This document shows, in pieces, positions 34,401-42,619 of a DNA stretch of 64,000 nt. The DNA comes from an uncultured Burkholderiales bacterium. Lineage in GTDB: Bacteria > Pseudomonadota > Gammaproteobacteria > Burkholderiales > Burkholderiaceae_C. The translations under genes were made by a program, and so were the position numbers. Location: contig CAILCI010000029.1 of assembly GCA_903832625.1 (NCBI GenBank), positions 37,027-101,026 on the forward strand, read 5' to 3'. The stretch's first letter is position 1; each line of letters begins with the position of its first letter. The notes below the pieces were generated by a model, which was not told where the DNA came from, ran no database searches, and saw nothing but the letters and a program-made list of their open reading frames with translations.

Positions 34401-35582
34401 ATGCAAGAAGACATCGTCATTGTTTCCGCCGCTCGCACCGCAGTTGGCAAATTTGGTGGCTCGCTTGCCAAAGTGTCCGCCCCTGAGTTGGGCTCGATTG
34501 TGATTCGCGAAGCCATCGCCCGCGCCAAGCTCGACCCAGCGCTCATTGGTGAAGTCATCATGGGTCAAGTGCTGGCCGCAGGCGCAGGTCAAAACCCAGC
34601 GCGACAAGCCCTCATGAAATCGGGTGTGCCGCAAGAAGTGCCAGCGTTGACCATCAACGCCGTGTGCGGCTCTGGACTCAAGGCCGTCATGTTGGCTGCG
34701 CAGGCCGTGGCTTGGGGTGACAGCGACATTGTGGTGGCCGGTGGCCAAGAAAACATGAGCGCCTCGCCCCACGTTTTGATGGGTTCACGCGATGGACAAC
34801 GCATGGGCAACTGGAACATGGTGGACTCCATGATCGTGGACGGCCTGTGGGACGTCTACAACCAGTACCACATGGGCATCACCGCCGAAAACGTGGCCAA
34901 AGCCCACAGCATCACACGCGATATGCAAGATGCCTTGGCCTTGGCCAGCCAACAAAAAGCCTCGGCAGCACAAGACGCGGGCAAGTTCAAAGACGAAATC
35001 GTCTCGGTCAGCATCCCACAGCGCAAGGGCGACCCCGTGGTGTTCAACAGCGACGAATTCATCAACAAAAAAACCAATGCCGAAGCCTTGGCCGGTTTGC
35101 GCCCCGCCTTTGACAAAGCAGGTTCTGTGACAGCGGGCAACGCCTCTGGCATCAACGACGGCGCGGCAGCGGTGGTGGTCATGACGGCCAAACGCGCTGC
35201 GGCTTTAGGCCTCACCCCCTTGGCACGCATTGCAGCCTTTGGCACCAGCGGTTTAGACCCCGCCACCATGGGCATGGGACCTGTGCCTGCGTCACGCAAA
35301 GCCTTGCAACGTGCGGGCTGGAAAGCCTCAGACGTGGACTTGTTCGAATTGAACGAAGCCTTTGCCGCGCAAGCTTGCGCGGTGAACAAAGCGCTGGACA
35401 TCGATCCCGCGCGCGTGAATGTGAATGGCGGCGCAATTGCCATCGGTCACCCCATTGGTGCGTCGGGCTGTCGTATCTTGGTGACCTTGCTGCACGAAAT
35501 GCAACGCACCAACGCCAAAAAAGGCTTGGCTGCTTTGTGCATTGGCGGCGGCATGGGCGTGTCTTTGGCGCTTGAGCGTTGA
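34401..35582 (+). CDS. phaA: Acetyl-CoA acetyltransferase (beta-ketothiolase) PhaA
   Basis: 393-residue biosynthetic thiolase condensing two acetyl-CoA to acetoacetyl-CoA. Active-site residues: nucleophilic Cys89 in NAVCGSGLKAV, His in GHPIGASGCRI, and the C-terminal Cys in CIGGGMGVSLALER. Start at ATG 34401 after TGGAGA; the upstream in-frame region belongs to phaC sequence. Sits 37 bp after phaC and 53 bp before phaB. Confidence 0.96.
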   Translation: MQEDIVIVSAARTAVGKFGGSLAKVSAPELGSIVIREAIARAKLDPALIGEVIMGQVLAAGAGQNPARQALMKSGVPQEVPALTINAVCGSGLKAVMLAAQAVAWGDSDIVVAGGQENMSASPHVLMGSRDGQRMGNWNMVDSMIVDGLWDVYNQYHMGITAENVAKAHSITRDMQDALALASQQKASAAQDAGKFKDEIVSVSIPQRKGDPVVFNSDEFINKKTNAEALAGLRPAFDKAGSVTAGNASGINDGAAAVVVMTAKRAAALGLTPLARIAAFGTSGLDPATMGMGPVPASRKALQRAGWKASDVDLFELNEAFAAQACAVNKALDIDPARVNVNGGAIAIGHPIGASGCRILVTLLHEMQRTNAKKGLAALCIGGGMGVSLALER

Positions 35583-35635
35583 GCCGTTTCTTCAGCATTA
35601 ATTCGATCCATAACTCATACAACAGGAGATGAAAC

Positions 35636-36373
35636 ATGAGTAAAAAAGTAGCGTATGTCACAGGCGGTATGGGCGGTATCGGTACCGCCATTTGCCAGCG
35701 TTTGCACAAAAACGGTTTCACCGTCATCGCAGGCTGCGGCCCCACACGCGACTTTGACAAATGGCTGGCCGAGCAAAAAGCGCTGGGCTATACCTTTTAT
35801 GCGTCGGTGGGCAACGTGGGCTCTTGGGACTCCACGGTCGAAGCCTTTGCCAAAGCCAAAGCTGAGCACGGCCCGATTGACGTGTTGGTCAACAACGCGG
35901 GCATCACCCGTGACCGCATGTTCCTCAAAATGACCCGCGAAGACTGGGATGCGGTGATCGACACCAACCTCAACTCCATGTTCAACGTCACCAAACAAGT
36001 GGTGGCTGACATGGTGGAGCGCGGTTTTGGTCGCATCATCCAAATCTCATCGGTCAATGGTGAAAAAGGTCAATCGGGTCAAACCAACTACTCCGCTGCC
36101 AAAGCGGGCATGCACGGCTTTACCATGGCTTTGGCGCAAGAGCTGGCCAACAAAGGCGTGACGGTCAACACCGTGAGCCCTGGCTACATCGGCACCGACA
36201 TGGTTCGCGCCATTCGCCAAGACGTGTTGGACAAAATTGTCGCCACCATTCCCGTCAAACGCTTGGGTACACCTGAAGAAATCGGCTCCATCGTGGGCTG
36301 GTTGGCAGGGGACGAGTCGGGCTTTACCACGGGCGCAGACTTCTCTTGCAACGGTGGTTTGCACATGGGTTAA
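35636..36373 (+). CDS. phaB: Acetoacetyl-CoA reductase PhaB
   Basis: 245-residue SDR reductase that makes (R)-3-hydroxybutyryl-CoA with NADPH. Cofactor motif VTGGMGGIGTAIC, NNAGITRD, and catalytic Ser/Tyr/Lys in ISSVNGEKGQSGQTNYSAAKAG, the FabG/PhaB signature. C-terminus GGLHMG is typical of PhaB. Strong ribosome site (AGGAGATG). Completes the three-gene PHB synthesis operon; granule proteins and PhaR are not in the window. Confidence 0.96.
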   Translation: MSKKVAYVTGGMGGIGTAICQRLHKNGFTVIAGCGPTRDFDKWLAEQKALGYTFYASVGNVGSWDSTVEAFAKAKAEHGPIDVLVNNAGITRDRMFLKMTREDWDAVIDTNLNSMFNVTKQVVADMVERGFGRIIQISSVNGEKGQSGQTNYSAAKAGMHGFTMALAQELANKGVTVNTVSPGYIGTDMVRAIRQDVLDKIVATIPVKRLGTPEEIGSIVGWLAGDESGFTTGADFSCNGGLHMG

Positions 36374-36407
36374 TGCCCGCCATTGCATGGGCTTGAAACA
36401 ATCAGGC

Positions 36408-36593
36408 TCATGCATTGACGCTCGAGTTGGGCGAGCTGGATTTTTTGTTTTTTCTGCACGCATCCGAACAGTAGAGAACCTGCTCCCAATTTTTTTCCCA
36501 AGATTTACGCCAAGTCATTTCCCGACCGCACGTCTTGCAAGATTTGCTGGGCAGGCTTTGTTTGTTGCCTTTGAAGGATGAGATTTTGTTCAT
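36408..36593 (-). CDS. DUF2256 small zinc-finger-like protein
   Basis: About 61 residues: [34 protein letters not shown], with CxxC...CxxxC cysteines and the WRKxW...W pattern that define DUF2256. The start is uncertain between ATG 36593 (used here, beginning MNKISSFKG) and an ATG seven codons upstream at 36614. Function unknown. It directly follows the MerR regulator on the same strand; in other bacteria DUF2256 genes are often near cryptochrome/photolyase-type genes. Confidence 0.85.
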   Translation of the reverse strand: MNKISSFKGNKQSLPSKSCKTCGREMTWRKSWEKNWEQVLYCSDACRKNKKSSSPNSSVNA

Positions 36594-36623
36594 GGTTTGA
36601 GTCTTGCTGCGCATGTGCGTGTG

Positions 36624-37607
36624 TCACGCTTTTCCTTCGTGCAAATCGATGCCTTCATGAAGCGCAATTTTTTCGAGGGCATTTTCAAACAACGACCGAG
36701 CCGACCCTGAGATGGAACGCAAATACGCATGCAGGTGTGCGTCGTCTGCGTTTTTGTTCAAGCACTCTTGGCTATATTCTTCAAAGCTGGCCAGTTGAGC
36801 GATCAACTCTGCTACGTGTCTTGGGCATTCGCACAGCACATTGGTGGAAATGCCTGCAACCCGCGTCAATGTTTCATCCGAGTACTTGCGGCTTGAAATG
36901 ACGCTGCCTGATGTGCCGAACTCTTGAGCTCGTGCTTGATCCACAAACAAGACCGATTGGATCAATTCCGCCAGCTCACTGTCGGAGATGGGCTCTCTTC
37001 TGACAATCAGTCCGGAAAACTTCATCGCTTGAACAACGGATTCTGGCGCAAAGTTATAAATCACGATGGTTTGCGCAAATTTGTGTTGATGTATCAGCGC
37101 TTGGACTGCGGTGTGAACTGTTGTTTGGAGTGTGTTGACTTTGATCAGCAAGACTTGGGATTGTTCGGACAGCTCTGCTGTCATGGCGGATGCCAAGTCC
37201 TGCATCACGTCGGTGACTTTGACCGCGTTTTGCTTTAAACCTGAAGCGAATTTCTTCGATTCAATTCGATTCGCCATACCCAAGCCCACAACCGCCAGGC
37301 TCAACGGCTCGCCTCGGGTTGAAAGTTTGGCTTGAGCACTGGGTTGGACGTTGCGCATACGCCGCAATTGGTCTAAATCTAAATTGGCAATGGCGCTGAT
37401 GGAATGCCCCTCGCTGGAGAGTTGCTTGAGCAAAATAGCTTTTGACACATCGTGCTCAGCAAACAAGCGTTGCCTGCCCTGTGTTTTGACTGGACTGAAG
37501 GCGCCATAGCGTGTTTCCCAGATTCTGAGCGTCGATACGGGGATGCCCGTCGTTTTGGACACAGCACCAATTCGAAAAAGCAGGCTGGTCGGTGTGGTTA
37601 TGGACAT
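36624..37607 (-). CDS. MerR-family regulator with LitR/CarH-like architecture
   Basis: 327-residue regulator. Residues about 10-80 are a MerR DNA-binding domain (FRIGAVSKTTGIPVSTLRIWETRYGAFSP, QRLFAEHDVSKAILLKQLSSEGHSISAIANL). The remaining about 230 residues alternate predicted strands and helices (LSLAVVGLGMANRI, QVLLIKVNTL, QTIVIYNFAPES, GLIVRREPIS) as in a cobalamin-binding-like fold, but the DxHxxG cobalamin motif is absent. This fits the LitR group that does not use B12 itself. The start is taken at ATG 37607; the in-frame ATG at 37667 would leave only 2 bp to the divergent gene. Probably regulates the divergent gene and itself. Confidence 0.8.
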   Translation of the reverse strand: MSITTPTSLLFRIGAVSKTTGIPVSTLRIWETRYGAFSPVKTQGRQRLFAEHDVSKAILLKQLSSEGHSISAIANLDLDQLRRMRNVQPSAQAKLSTRGEPLSLAVVGLGMANRIESKKFASGLKQNAVKVTDVMQDLASAMTAELSEQSQVLLIKVNTLQTTVHTAVQALIHQHKFAQTIVIYNFAPESVVQAMKFSGLIVRREPISDSELAELIQSVLFVDQARAQEFGTSGSVISSRKYSDETLTRVAGISTNVLCECPRHVAELIAQLASFEEYSQECLNKNADDAHLHAYLRSISGSARSLFENALEKIALHEGIDLHEGKA

Positions 37608-37635
37608 TGGGCTTGCATCGTTGAGTAGTTGTTGA

Positions 37636-37658
37636 GTAGATAATATGCTGAAATCTAC
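37636..37658. promoter_or_regulatory. Candidate MerR operator in the divergent region
   Basis: Perfect dyad GTAGAT-n11-ATCTAC lies in the 62-bp gap between the merR start (37607) and the TIGR03643 gene (37670), a usual place for a MerR-type site. Autoregulation is inferred. Confidence 0.5.
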
Positions 37659-37669
37659 CGAGATCATTC

Positions 37670-37957
37670 ATGGCAATCAAATTTTCACAACGCTTGGCAA
37701 CCCTCTGCGAGGGCGATGTGTCTGCTGTGATTCAGATGGCTTGGGAGGACAGAACCTCTTTTGAGACCATCCAAGAGCGGGTGGGCTTGTCTGAGTCTGA
37801 GGTCATCCGCTTGATGCGCCATGAGCTCAAAGCGAGCTCATTTCAGATGTGGCGCACACGCATGAAGGGGCGAGCGACCAAGCATCGTGCTTTGAGAAGC
37901 CCTGAGATGAAATTTCATGACCTTGAGGTGGCGGATCATCGCCGCCCAAACTGTTAA
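37670..37957 (+). CDS. TIGR03643-family protein
   Basis: 95-residue conserved protein of unknown function. The diagnostic pattern is AVIQMAWEDRTSFETIQERVGLSESEVIRLMRHELKASSFQMWRTRMKGRATKH, rich in Trp and Met and resembling a small helix-turn-helix. Divergent from the LitR-like merR gene and directly upstream of a small Cys-rich gene. Could be an accessory DNA-binding or RNA-binding protein; no experimental role is known to me. Confidence 0.85.
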   Translation: MAIKFSQRLATLCEGDVSAVIQMAWEDRTSFETIQERVGLSESEVIRLMRHELKASSFQMWRTRMKGRATKHRALRSPEMKFHDLEVADHRRPNC

Positions 37958-37980
37958 TCCCACCTTTTTTGGAGAAACCC

Positions 37981-38151
37981 ATGTCACAAGACCCGAGATG
38001 TTGTGGGACTGGCACTTGCATCATCAACGAAGACGGTGTGTGTTGGTGCGGTCAAAAATGGGATGGTGAAAAGATGTGCTTCCCCAAGCCTGAAGAGCGC
38101 CAAGGGCAAGAATCTCAGGCGGGTGCTGCACACAACCCAGTGGTCAGCTGA
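37981..38151 (+). CDS. Small cysteine-rich conserved protein, unknown function
   Basis: 56 residues. The N-terminal half holds all six cysteines: CCGTGTC, CWC and a final C in GEKMC, a compact possible metal- or cluster-binding motif. The C-terminal half is polar and probably disordered. ATG 37981 is preceded by TTTGGAG. It follows the TIGR03643 gene by 23 bp and its last 8 bp overlap the convergent phhB gene. I recognise the motif as conserved in related bacteria but no function. Confidence 0.75.
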   Translation: MSQDPRCCGTGTCIINEDGVCWCGQKWDGEKMCFPKPEERQGQESQAGAAHNPVVS

Positions 38152-38479
38152 GTCGTTGCTCCAAATTGAGATTAGGCTCTTTGCCAATGTCTTGACCCAA
38201 CAGATCGATCTGCTGGGCTAGCGCAAAGTCTTTTGCGGTCAGCCCGCCCGCATCGTGGGTGCTGAGTCGAATTTTCACCTGGGTGTAGTTGGAGATAAAT
38301 TCTGGATGATGATCGTGCGCCTGTGCCAACTCGCCGACTTGAACAAAAAAATGCATCGCCGTTTTGAAGCTGTCAAACTCCCACTCATTCAAGATGCTCG
38401 TTTTGTTGGCATTTAGGCGCCAGTTTGCGAGATGTTTGAGTTCTGCATCGATGTCCGCGTCGCTCAGTCGTGCCAGCAT
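38144..38479 (-). CDS. phhB: Pterin-4a-carbinolamine dehydratase
   Basis: 111 residues with the PCD family core: FKTAMHFFVQVGELAQAHDHHPEF, YTQVKIRLSTHDAGGLTAKDFALAQQID, carrying the histidines that bind and dehydrate 4a-hydroxy-tetrahydropterin. No phenylalanine hydroxylase gene is adjacent. Convergent with the small Cys-rich gene (8-bp overlap). In light-response neighbourhoods pterin-related enzymes may serve photolyase/cryptochrome cofactors, which is an inference here. Confidence 0.92.
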   Translation of the reverse strand: MLARLSDADIDAELKHLANWRLNANKTSILNEWEFDSFKTAMHFFVQVGELAQAHDHHPEFISNYTQVKIRLSTHDAGGLTAKDFALAQQIDLLGQDIGKEPNLNLEQRLS

Positions 38480-38616
38480 GGCGTAATCCTCTTTTGTGCG
38501 GCTGTTGTGACAATCAATTCTAGAATTTCAGCCATTTCCTAGAACCCTAAAGCTTAGCTGAGAGAATAGGGGGCTGTGTGTGCAAATGGTGTGCACCTCA
38601 TGAGAAAACCGCCTAA

Positions 38617-39651
38617 ATGCAGCCATTGATAGAAAAAAAAGTTGCCACCCAGACGCCTCAGAACATGTGGCGCACGGCTGTCGCGCCGATGATGGACTGG
38701 ACTGATCGTCATTGCCGCTACTTTCATCGCTTGCTCACGCGCCACGCGCTGCTCTACACCGAGATGGTGACCACGGGCGCGTTGCGACATGGCGATGTGC
38801 AGCGGCATCTGCGCTTCAATGATCCGGAGCATCCTGTGGCCTTGCAGTTGGGTGGCAGCGAAGCGAGCGAGCTGGCCCATGCCGCCAAACTGGGCGAGCA
38901 ATACGGCTATGACGAAATTAATTTGAATTGCGGCTGTCCCTCAGAGCGGGTGCAGCGTGGTGCCTTTGGTGCTTGCCTCATGAACGAACCACAGACTGTG
39001 TCAGATGGTGTCAAAGCCATGCTGGATGTGGTGAGCGTGCCTGTGACCGTCAAACACCGCATCGGCATTGACAAAATAGAGAGTTACGACTTTGTACGAG
39101 ATTTTGTCGGCACGGTTGCGCAAGCGGGATGCCGAGTTTTTATCGTCCATGCACGCAATGCGTGGCTGCAAGGCCTGAGTCCGAAAGAAAACCGCGAAAT
39201 CCCGCCCTTGCGTTATGAGTTGGCTTATCAACTCAAAAAAGACTTTTCGGATTTGGTGATCGTGGTCAACGGCGGCATCACCACCAATGCGCAAATTTCC
39301 GATCATTTGCAGCATTGCGATGGCGTCATGCTGGGGCGCGAGGCCTACTATCGTCCTTGGTTGATGACCGAATGGGATGCACAGTTTTACGGCGATGCGT
39401 CAGGCACAGTGCATTCCCGCGAAGCCATTGAAGAAGCCATGGTGGCTTACATGGAACAGGCACACGCCCAAGACGGCTGCCCTTGGTACGCCATCGCACG
39501 GCACATGCTGGGTCTGTATCACGGCCAGCGCGGTGGTCGTTTATGGCGTCAGGTCTGGAGCGATCACAAACTCAAGCCCTTGGCACCAAGAGCCGTCATG
39601 CAGCTCGCCCGCCAGGCATTACAGCGAGGTGCGCAAGCGGCGCCTCAATGA
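38617..39651 (+). CDS. dusA: tRNA-dihydrouridine synthase, DusA type
   Basis: 344-residue FMN enzyme reducing uridines in the tRNA D-loop (positions 20/20a for DusA). Seen: VAPMMDWTDRHCRYFHRL, YTEMVTTGALRHGD, LQLGGSE, INLNCGCPSERVQRGAFGACLM with the catalytic cysteine, VKHRIGID, VVNGGI. The NCGCPSxRVQxGxFGACLM wording is DusA rather than DusB or DusC. An internal start at the MWRTAVAPM methionine is possible. It overlaps the next convergent gene by 7 bp. Confidence 0.93.
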   Translation: MQPLIEKKVATQTPQNMWRTAVAPMMDWTDRHCRYFHRLLTRHALLYTEMVTTGALRHGDVQRHLRFNDPEHPVALQLGGSEASELAHAAKLGEQYGYDEINLNCGCPSERVQRGAFGACLMNEPQTVSDGVKAMLDVVSVPVTVKHRIGIDKIESYDFVRDFVGTVAQAGCRVFIVHARNAWLQGLSPKENREIPPLRYELAYQLKKDFSDLVIVVNGGITTNAQISDHLQHCDGVMLGREAYYRPWLMTEWDAQFYGDASGTVHSREAIEEAMVAYMEQAHAQDGCPWYAIARHMLGLYHGQRGGRLWRQVWSDHKLKPLAPRAVMQLARQALQRGAQAAPQ

Positions 39652-40217
39652 ACTTGCTTGACCACATTTTTTTTCAAAAATGCGACCAACACACTCGCCA
39701 ATGCCAGTACCAGCGCCGTTCCCAGCCAATCGCCTAAGCTCATGACGAAGGTGGCGTCTAAAAAGTGCTCGGTGCGATGGTTGATGACAAACCATATTTG
39801 ATGCAGGCTGGCACTGATCGTAGAAAACAACACGGAGAGCTTGAGCAAATCACGCGAGGTGGTGTTTTTTAGATTGGGCTCGACATTGAAAAATCGAATA
39901 GACAAATAACGCGCAAGCAGGGGGGAAAAGCCTGAAATGATGGATGTAACGATCAGTTCGAAATAATTATCTTCAAAATAAAATTCATAACCTATCAAGA
40001 ATGAACTGATTGAAATACCAATAGCACCATATTCAACCAAAACCAAAACTAAAATTAGCCGCAGTCCGCTGGGTAAAAATACCCAATTGACGCCGTGGGA
40101 GAACTCAATCGTTGAGAACAAGTAGTCGTTGAGCTGAAAACCCAAAAAATAAATGACCGCACTCAGCGCAATCATTGAAAAACAAGCCGTTTTCGAGAGT
40201 CGATCAGTCATATTCAT
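39645..40217 (-). CDS. Stand-alone MASE1-like membrane protein
   Basis: 190-residue protein with five to six hydrophobic helices and no soluble domain. The pattern VNWVFLPSGLRLILVLVLVEYGAIGISISSFLIG and late MSLGDWLGTALVLALASV resembles the MASE1 sensory membrane domain that normally precedes a histidine kinase or GGDEF output. Here the chain ends after the membrane part. Codon use is AT-richer than neighbours, hinting at recent acquisition. Family assignment is tentative. Confidence 0.6.
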   Translation of the reverse strand: MNMTDRLSKTACFSMIALSAVIYFLGFQLNDYLFSTIEFSHGVNWVFLPSGLRLILVLVLVEYGAIGISISSFLIGYEFYFEDNYFELIVTSIISGFSPLLARYLSIRFFNVEPNLKNTTSRDLLKLSVLFSTISASLHQIWFVINHRTEHFLDATFVMSLGDWLGTALVLALASVLVAFLKKNVVKQVH

Positions 40218-40397
40218 TCAGGTATTTTCATTTATATGTCTTTAATTCGCAATAAGCCTTTGGGCGGATAGAATTTTGGATATATTTAAATTAAATAATG
40301 AATATTTAGAGGTTAAAAACGAGTCGTTGCTTAACTTGTGTTGCAAAATTGGCTACATTGAGAGACATCTTTTTTTAAAAAAACCAGGAGACACAAC

Positions 40398-41153
40398 ATG
40401 AACATTCCATCGCTTAAAAACAAAGTTTCCGAACAAGAATGGCAGCTGCGCTGTGACTTGGCGGCGGCGTATCGCTTGGTGGCCTTGTACGGTTGGAGCG
40501 ACTTGGTGTTTACGCACATCACCGCGCGTATTCCTGGGCCTGAGCATCATTTTTTGATCAATCCTTATGGTTTGATGTTTGATGAAATCACGGCCTCGTC
40601 CTTGATTCGGGTGGACAAAGACTGCAACAAAATTTCTGAATCAAATTTTCCGGTCAACCCTGCTGGCTTTGTGATTCACAGCGCAGTGCACGAAGTGCGT
40701 GAAGACGCGCAATGCGTCTTGCACACCCACACGCGTGCAGGCGTGGGCGTGGCGGCACAAAAATGTGGTGTCTTGCCTATCTCACAGCAAAGCACGTTTG
40801 TGTTGGCTTCTTTGGCCTATCACGCCTATGAGGGCGTGGCGTTTCGTCCCGATGAAAAACCACGCTTGCAAGCTGATTTGGGCAACAAAACATTTTTATG
40901 TTTGCGCAACCACGGCTTGCTCACGGTGGGTAAAAGTGTGGCGGACGCATTTTTGTCCATGTATGTGTTTGAGTCGGCTTGCCAAATTCAAATTGCTGCG
41001 CAAGCGGGGGGCGAGTTGGTGAATGTGGATCCACGAATTGTGGAAGGCACGGCCAAAGCGATGCAGGTTCAGACCGACGGTTTGGGCGGCGCTTTCGTGT
41101 GGCCGAGCTTGATTCGAAAACTCGATAAAGTAGACCCCAGTTACAAAGATTAA
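40398..41153 (+). CDS. Class II aldolase/adducin-family protein
   Basis: 251-residue class II aldolase fold protein. The zinc-binding histidines are visible in CVLHTHTRAGVGVA and the later LRNHGLLTVGKSV, plus the family start RCDLAAAYRLVALYGWSDLVFTHITARIPG. Many members in proteobacteria of this length are annotated only as class II aldolase/adducin. It may cleave or decarboxylate a hydroxyacid or sugar phosphate. Good ribosome site (CAGGAGA). Downstream gene follows within 15 bp. Confidence 0.92.
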   Translation: MNIPSLKNKVSEQEWQLRCDLAAAYRLVALYGWSDLVFTHITARIPGPEHHFLINPYGLMFDEITASSLIRVDKDCNKISESNFPVNPAGFVIHSAVHEVREDAQCVLHTHTRAGVGVAAQKCGVLPISQQSTFVLASLAYHAYEGVAFRPDEKPRLQADLGNKTFLCLRNHGLLTVGKSVADAFLSMYVFESACQIQIAAQAGGELVNVDPRIVEGTAKAMQVQTDGLGGAFVWPSLIRKLDKVDPSYKD

Positions 41154-41168
41154 CCGACACAATTGGAC

Positions 41169-41804
41169 ATGCCCGAACGCAAGCCGCCCACGCTCAAAGA
41201 CCTCATTCCTGTCGAAAGCTATGACGAGGAATGGCAAGTCGTCATCTTCGAAGACGATGGCACAGAGCGCACGGTGAGCGTTCAACATTTGACCAAACGC
41301 GTCATGGCCATGCTGCATCTCAACGACATTGAGATGAGCACCGAGTTTTTTGACGATGGCAACTTGAGCGTGACGCAATACGCGCTGCAACTCGAAGTTG
41401 ATGCGCCGCATTACGCTGCCTATTACCCATATGACAAGGGGCCGCTCAAAACAACGCTAGAAGCCGATGAAGTGCATCAAATTTTGCGTATCCGCTTAGA
41501 CACGCCGCTGGCCTTTGGCATGGATGCTTTGGAGCCTTTGTTGCGCATTTTGAATGAGTACAACATCGATTTTTACGGTTCAAGCTTTGCGGCCTTGGTG
41601 CAAGAGTCAGACTTGTACGAAGACATCGAGCCGGGCAAAGAAGTCAAGGTGGTGGTCGATGCGTGCTTGGATGGCTACAAAGACAACTTTGGCATCATCG
41701 ACATCAACCGTGCCATGCACCGACTCACCTCACGCGTGATCATGCATTGCCCCGAAATTCATCAGCGTATTCAGAAAATTTTGGACGACCGTTACCGCTA
41801 TTGA
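41169..41804 (+). CDS. Conserved protein of unknown function
   Basis: 211-residue soluble acidic protein without signal peptide or clear motif. Opening MPERKPPTLKDLIPVESYDEEWQVVIFEDDGTERTV, a central QYALQLEVDAPHYAAYYPYDKGPLK, and a C-terminal IIDINRAMHRLTSRVIMHCPE. Starts at ATG 41169, 15 bp after the aldolase stop; no strong ribosome site, so translation may be coupled. Not recognised as a known domain. Base composition matches its neighbours. Confidence 0.75.
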   Translation: MPERKPPTLKDLIPVESYDEEWQVVIFEDDGTERTVSVQHLTKRVMAMLHLNDIEMSTEFFDDGNLSVTQYALQLEVDAPHYAAYYPYDKGPLKTTLEADEVHQILRIRLDTPLAFGMDALEPLLRILNEYNIDFYGSSFAALVQESDLYEDIEPGKEVKVVVDACLDGYKDNFGIIDINRAMHRLTSRVIMHCPEIHQRIQKILDDRYRY

Positions 41805-41808
41805 TGGC

Positions 41809-42603
41809 TCACCAATTGGGCTTGCGCTTGTCGATAAAAGCTTGCACGCCTTCCAGCGCGGTGTCGTCCATCATGTTGCACGCCATGGTGTGTTCGGCTG
41901 TTTGGTAAGCGGCTGCTAGCGGCATTTCCAATTGTTTGTAAAACAAGTCCTTGCCCATCGCAATGCCCAAGCGCGGTTTGGCGGTGATGCGATCAATCCA
42001 AAAATTGACCTGTGCCGTGAGGCCATCTTCCGGCGTCACAGCATTGATCAAGCCTTTCTCCAGCGCCAACTCAGCGCTGATGAAATCTCCCGTGACCAGC
42101 ATTTCAAACGCAGCCTTTTGCGACACATTGCGCGACAAGGCGACGCTGGGCGTGGCGCAAAACAAACCGAGGTTGACGCCGCTTACTGCAAACTTGGCGT
42201 TGACGCTAGCCACCGCCAAATCACACATGGCCACCAACTGGCAGCCCGCTGCCGTGGCAACTCCGTCCACGGCTGCGATGACAGGCACCGGCAGGTTGCG
42301 CAGCGACATCATCATGCGGCTGCATTGTGCAAACAGGGTTTGGTAAAAATCCATGGATGGATTGCGGCGCATTTCGCGCAAATCGTGTCCGGCGCAAAAG
42401 GCTTTGCCCGTGGCGCTGATCACCAGTACGCGCAGACTCTCGTCGGCGACCAGAAGGTCTAGCTCGTGCTGCAAGGCGTTGAGCATGTCGCTCGACAACG
42501 CATTGAAAGCCTGCGGACGGTTGAGCTCTAAGCGCACCACGCCGCGTGCATCGCGATCAACCAAGACAAAGGGTTCTTCTTTCAGGTTTGCTGCATGAGA
42601 CAT
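41809..42603 (-). CDS. Crotonase-fold protein lacking both hydratase glutamates
   Basis: 264-residue crotonase-family protein (ECHDC3-like). The oxyanion-hole loops are intact (FCAGHDLREM and GVATAAGCQLVAMCDLA), but the two glutamates of enoyl-CoA hydratase are changed: Q122 in AAGCQL and no Glu in the FAVSGVNLGLF segment (about 141-143). It may be an isomerase, thioesterase-like or non-hydratase enzyme rather than a true hydratase. ATG 42603 has GAAAGG upstream. It lies 16 bp after the acyl-CoA ligase on the same strand, so the two are probably co-transcribed. Confidence 0.88.
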   Translation of the reverse strand: MSHAANLKEEPFVLVDRDARGVVRLELNRPQAFNALSSDMLNALQHELDLLVADESLRVLVISATGKAFCAGHDLREMRRNPSMDFYQTLFAQCSRMMMSLRNLPVPVIAAVDGVATAAGCQLVAMCDLAVASVNAKFAVSGVNLGLFCATPSVALSRNVSQKAAFEMLVTGDFISAELALEKGLINAVTPEDGLTAQVNFWIDRITAKPRLGIAMGKDLFYKQLEMPLAAAYQTAEHTMACNMMDDTALEGVQAFIDKRKPNW

Positions 42604-42619
42604 GGCGTGCCTTTCGTGA

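Noticed and set aside
36374..36400. GCCC...GGGC hairpin after phaB as a terminator
   Set aside because: Short stem with a 10-nt loop and no T-run.
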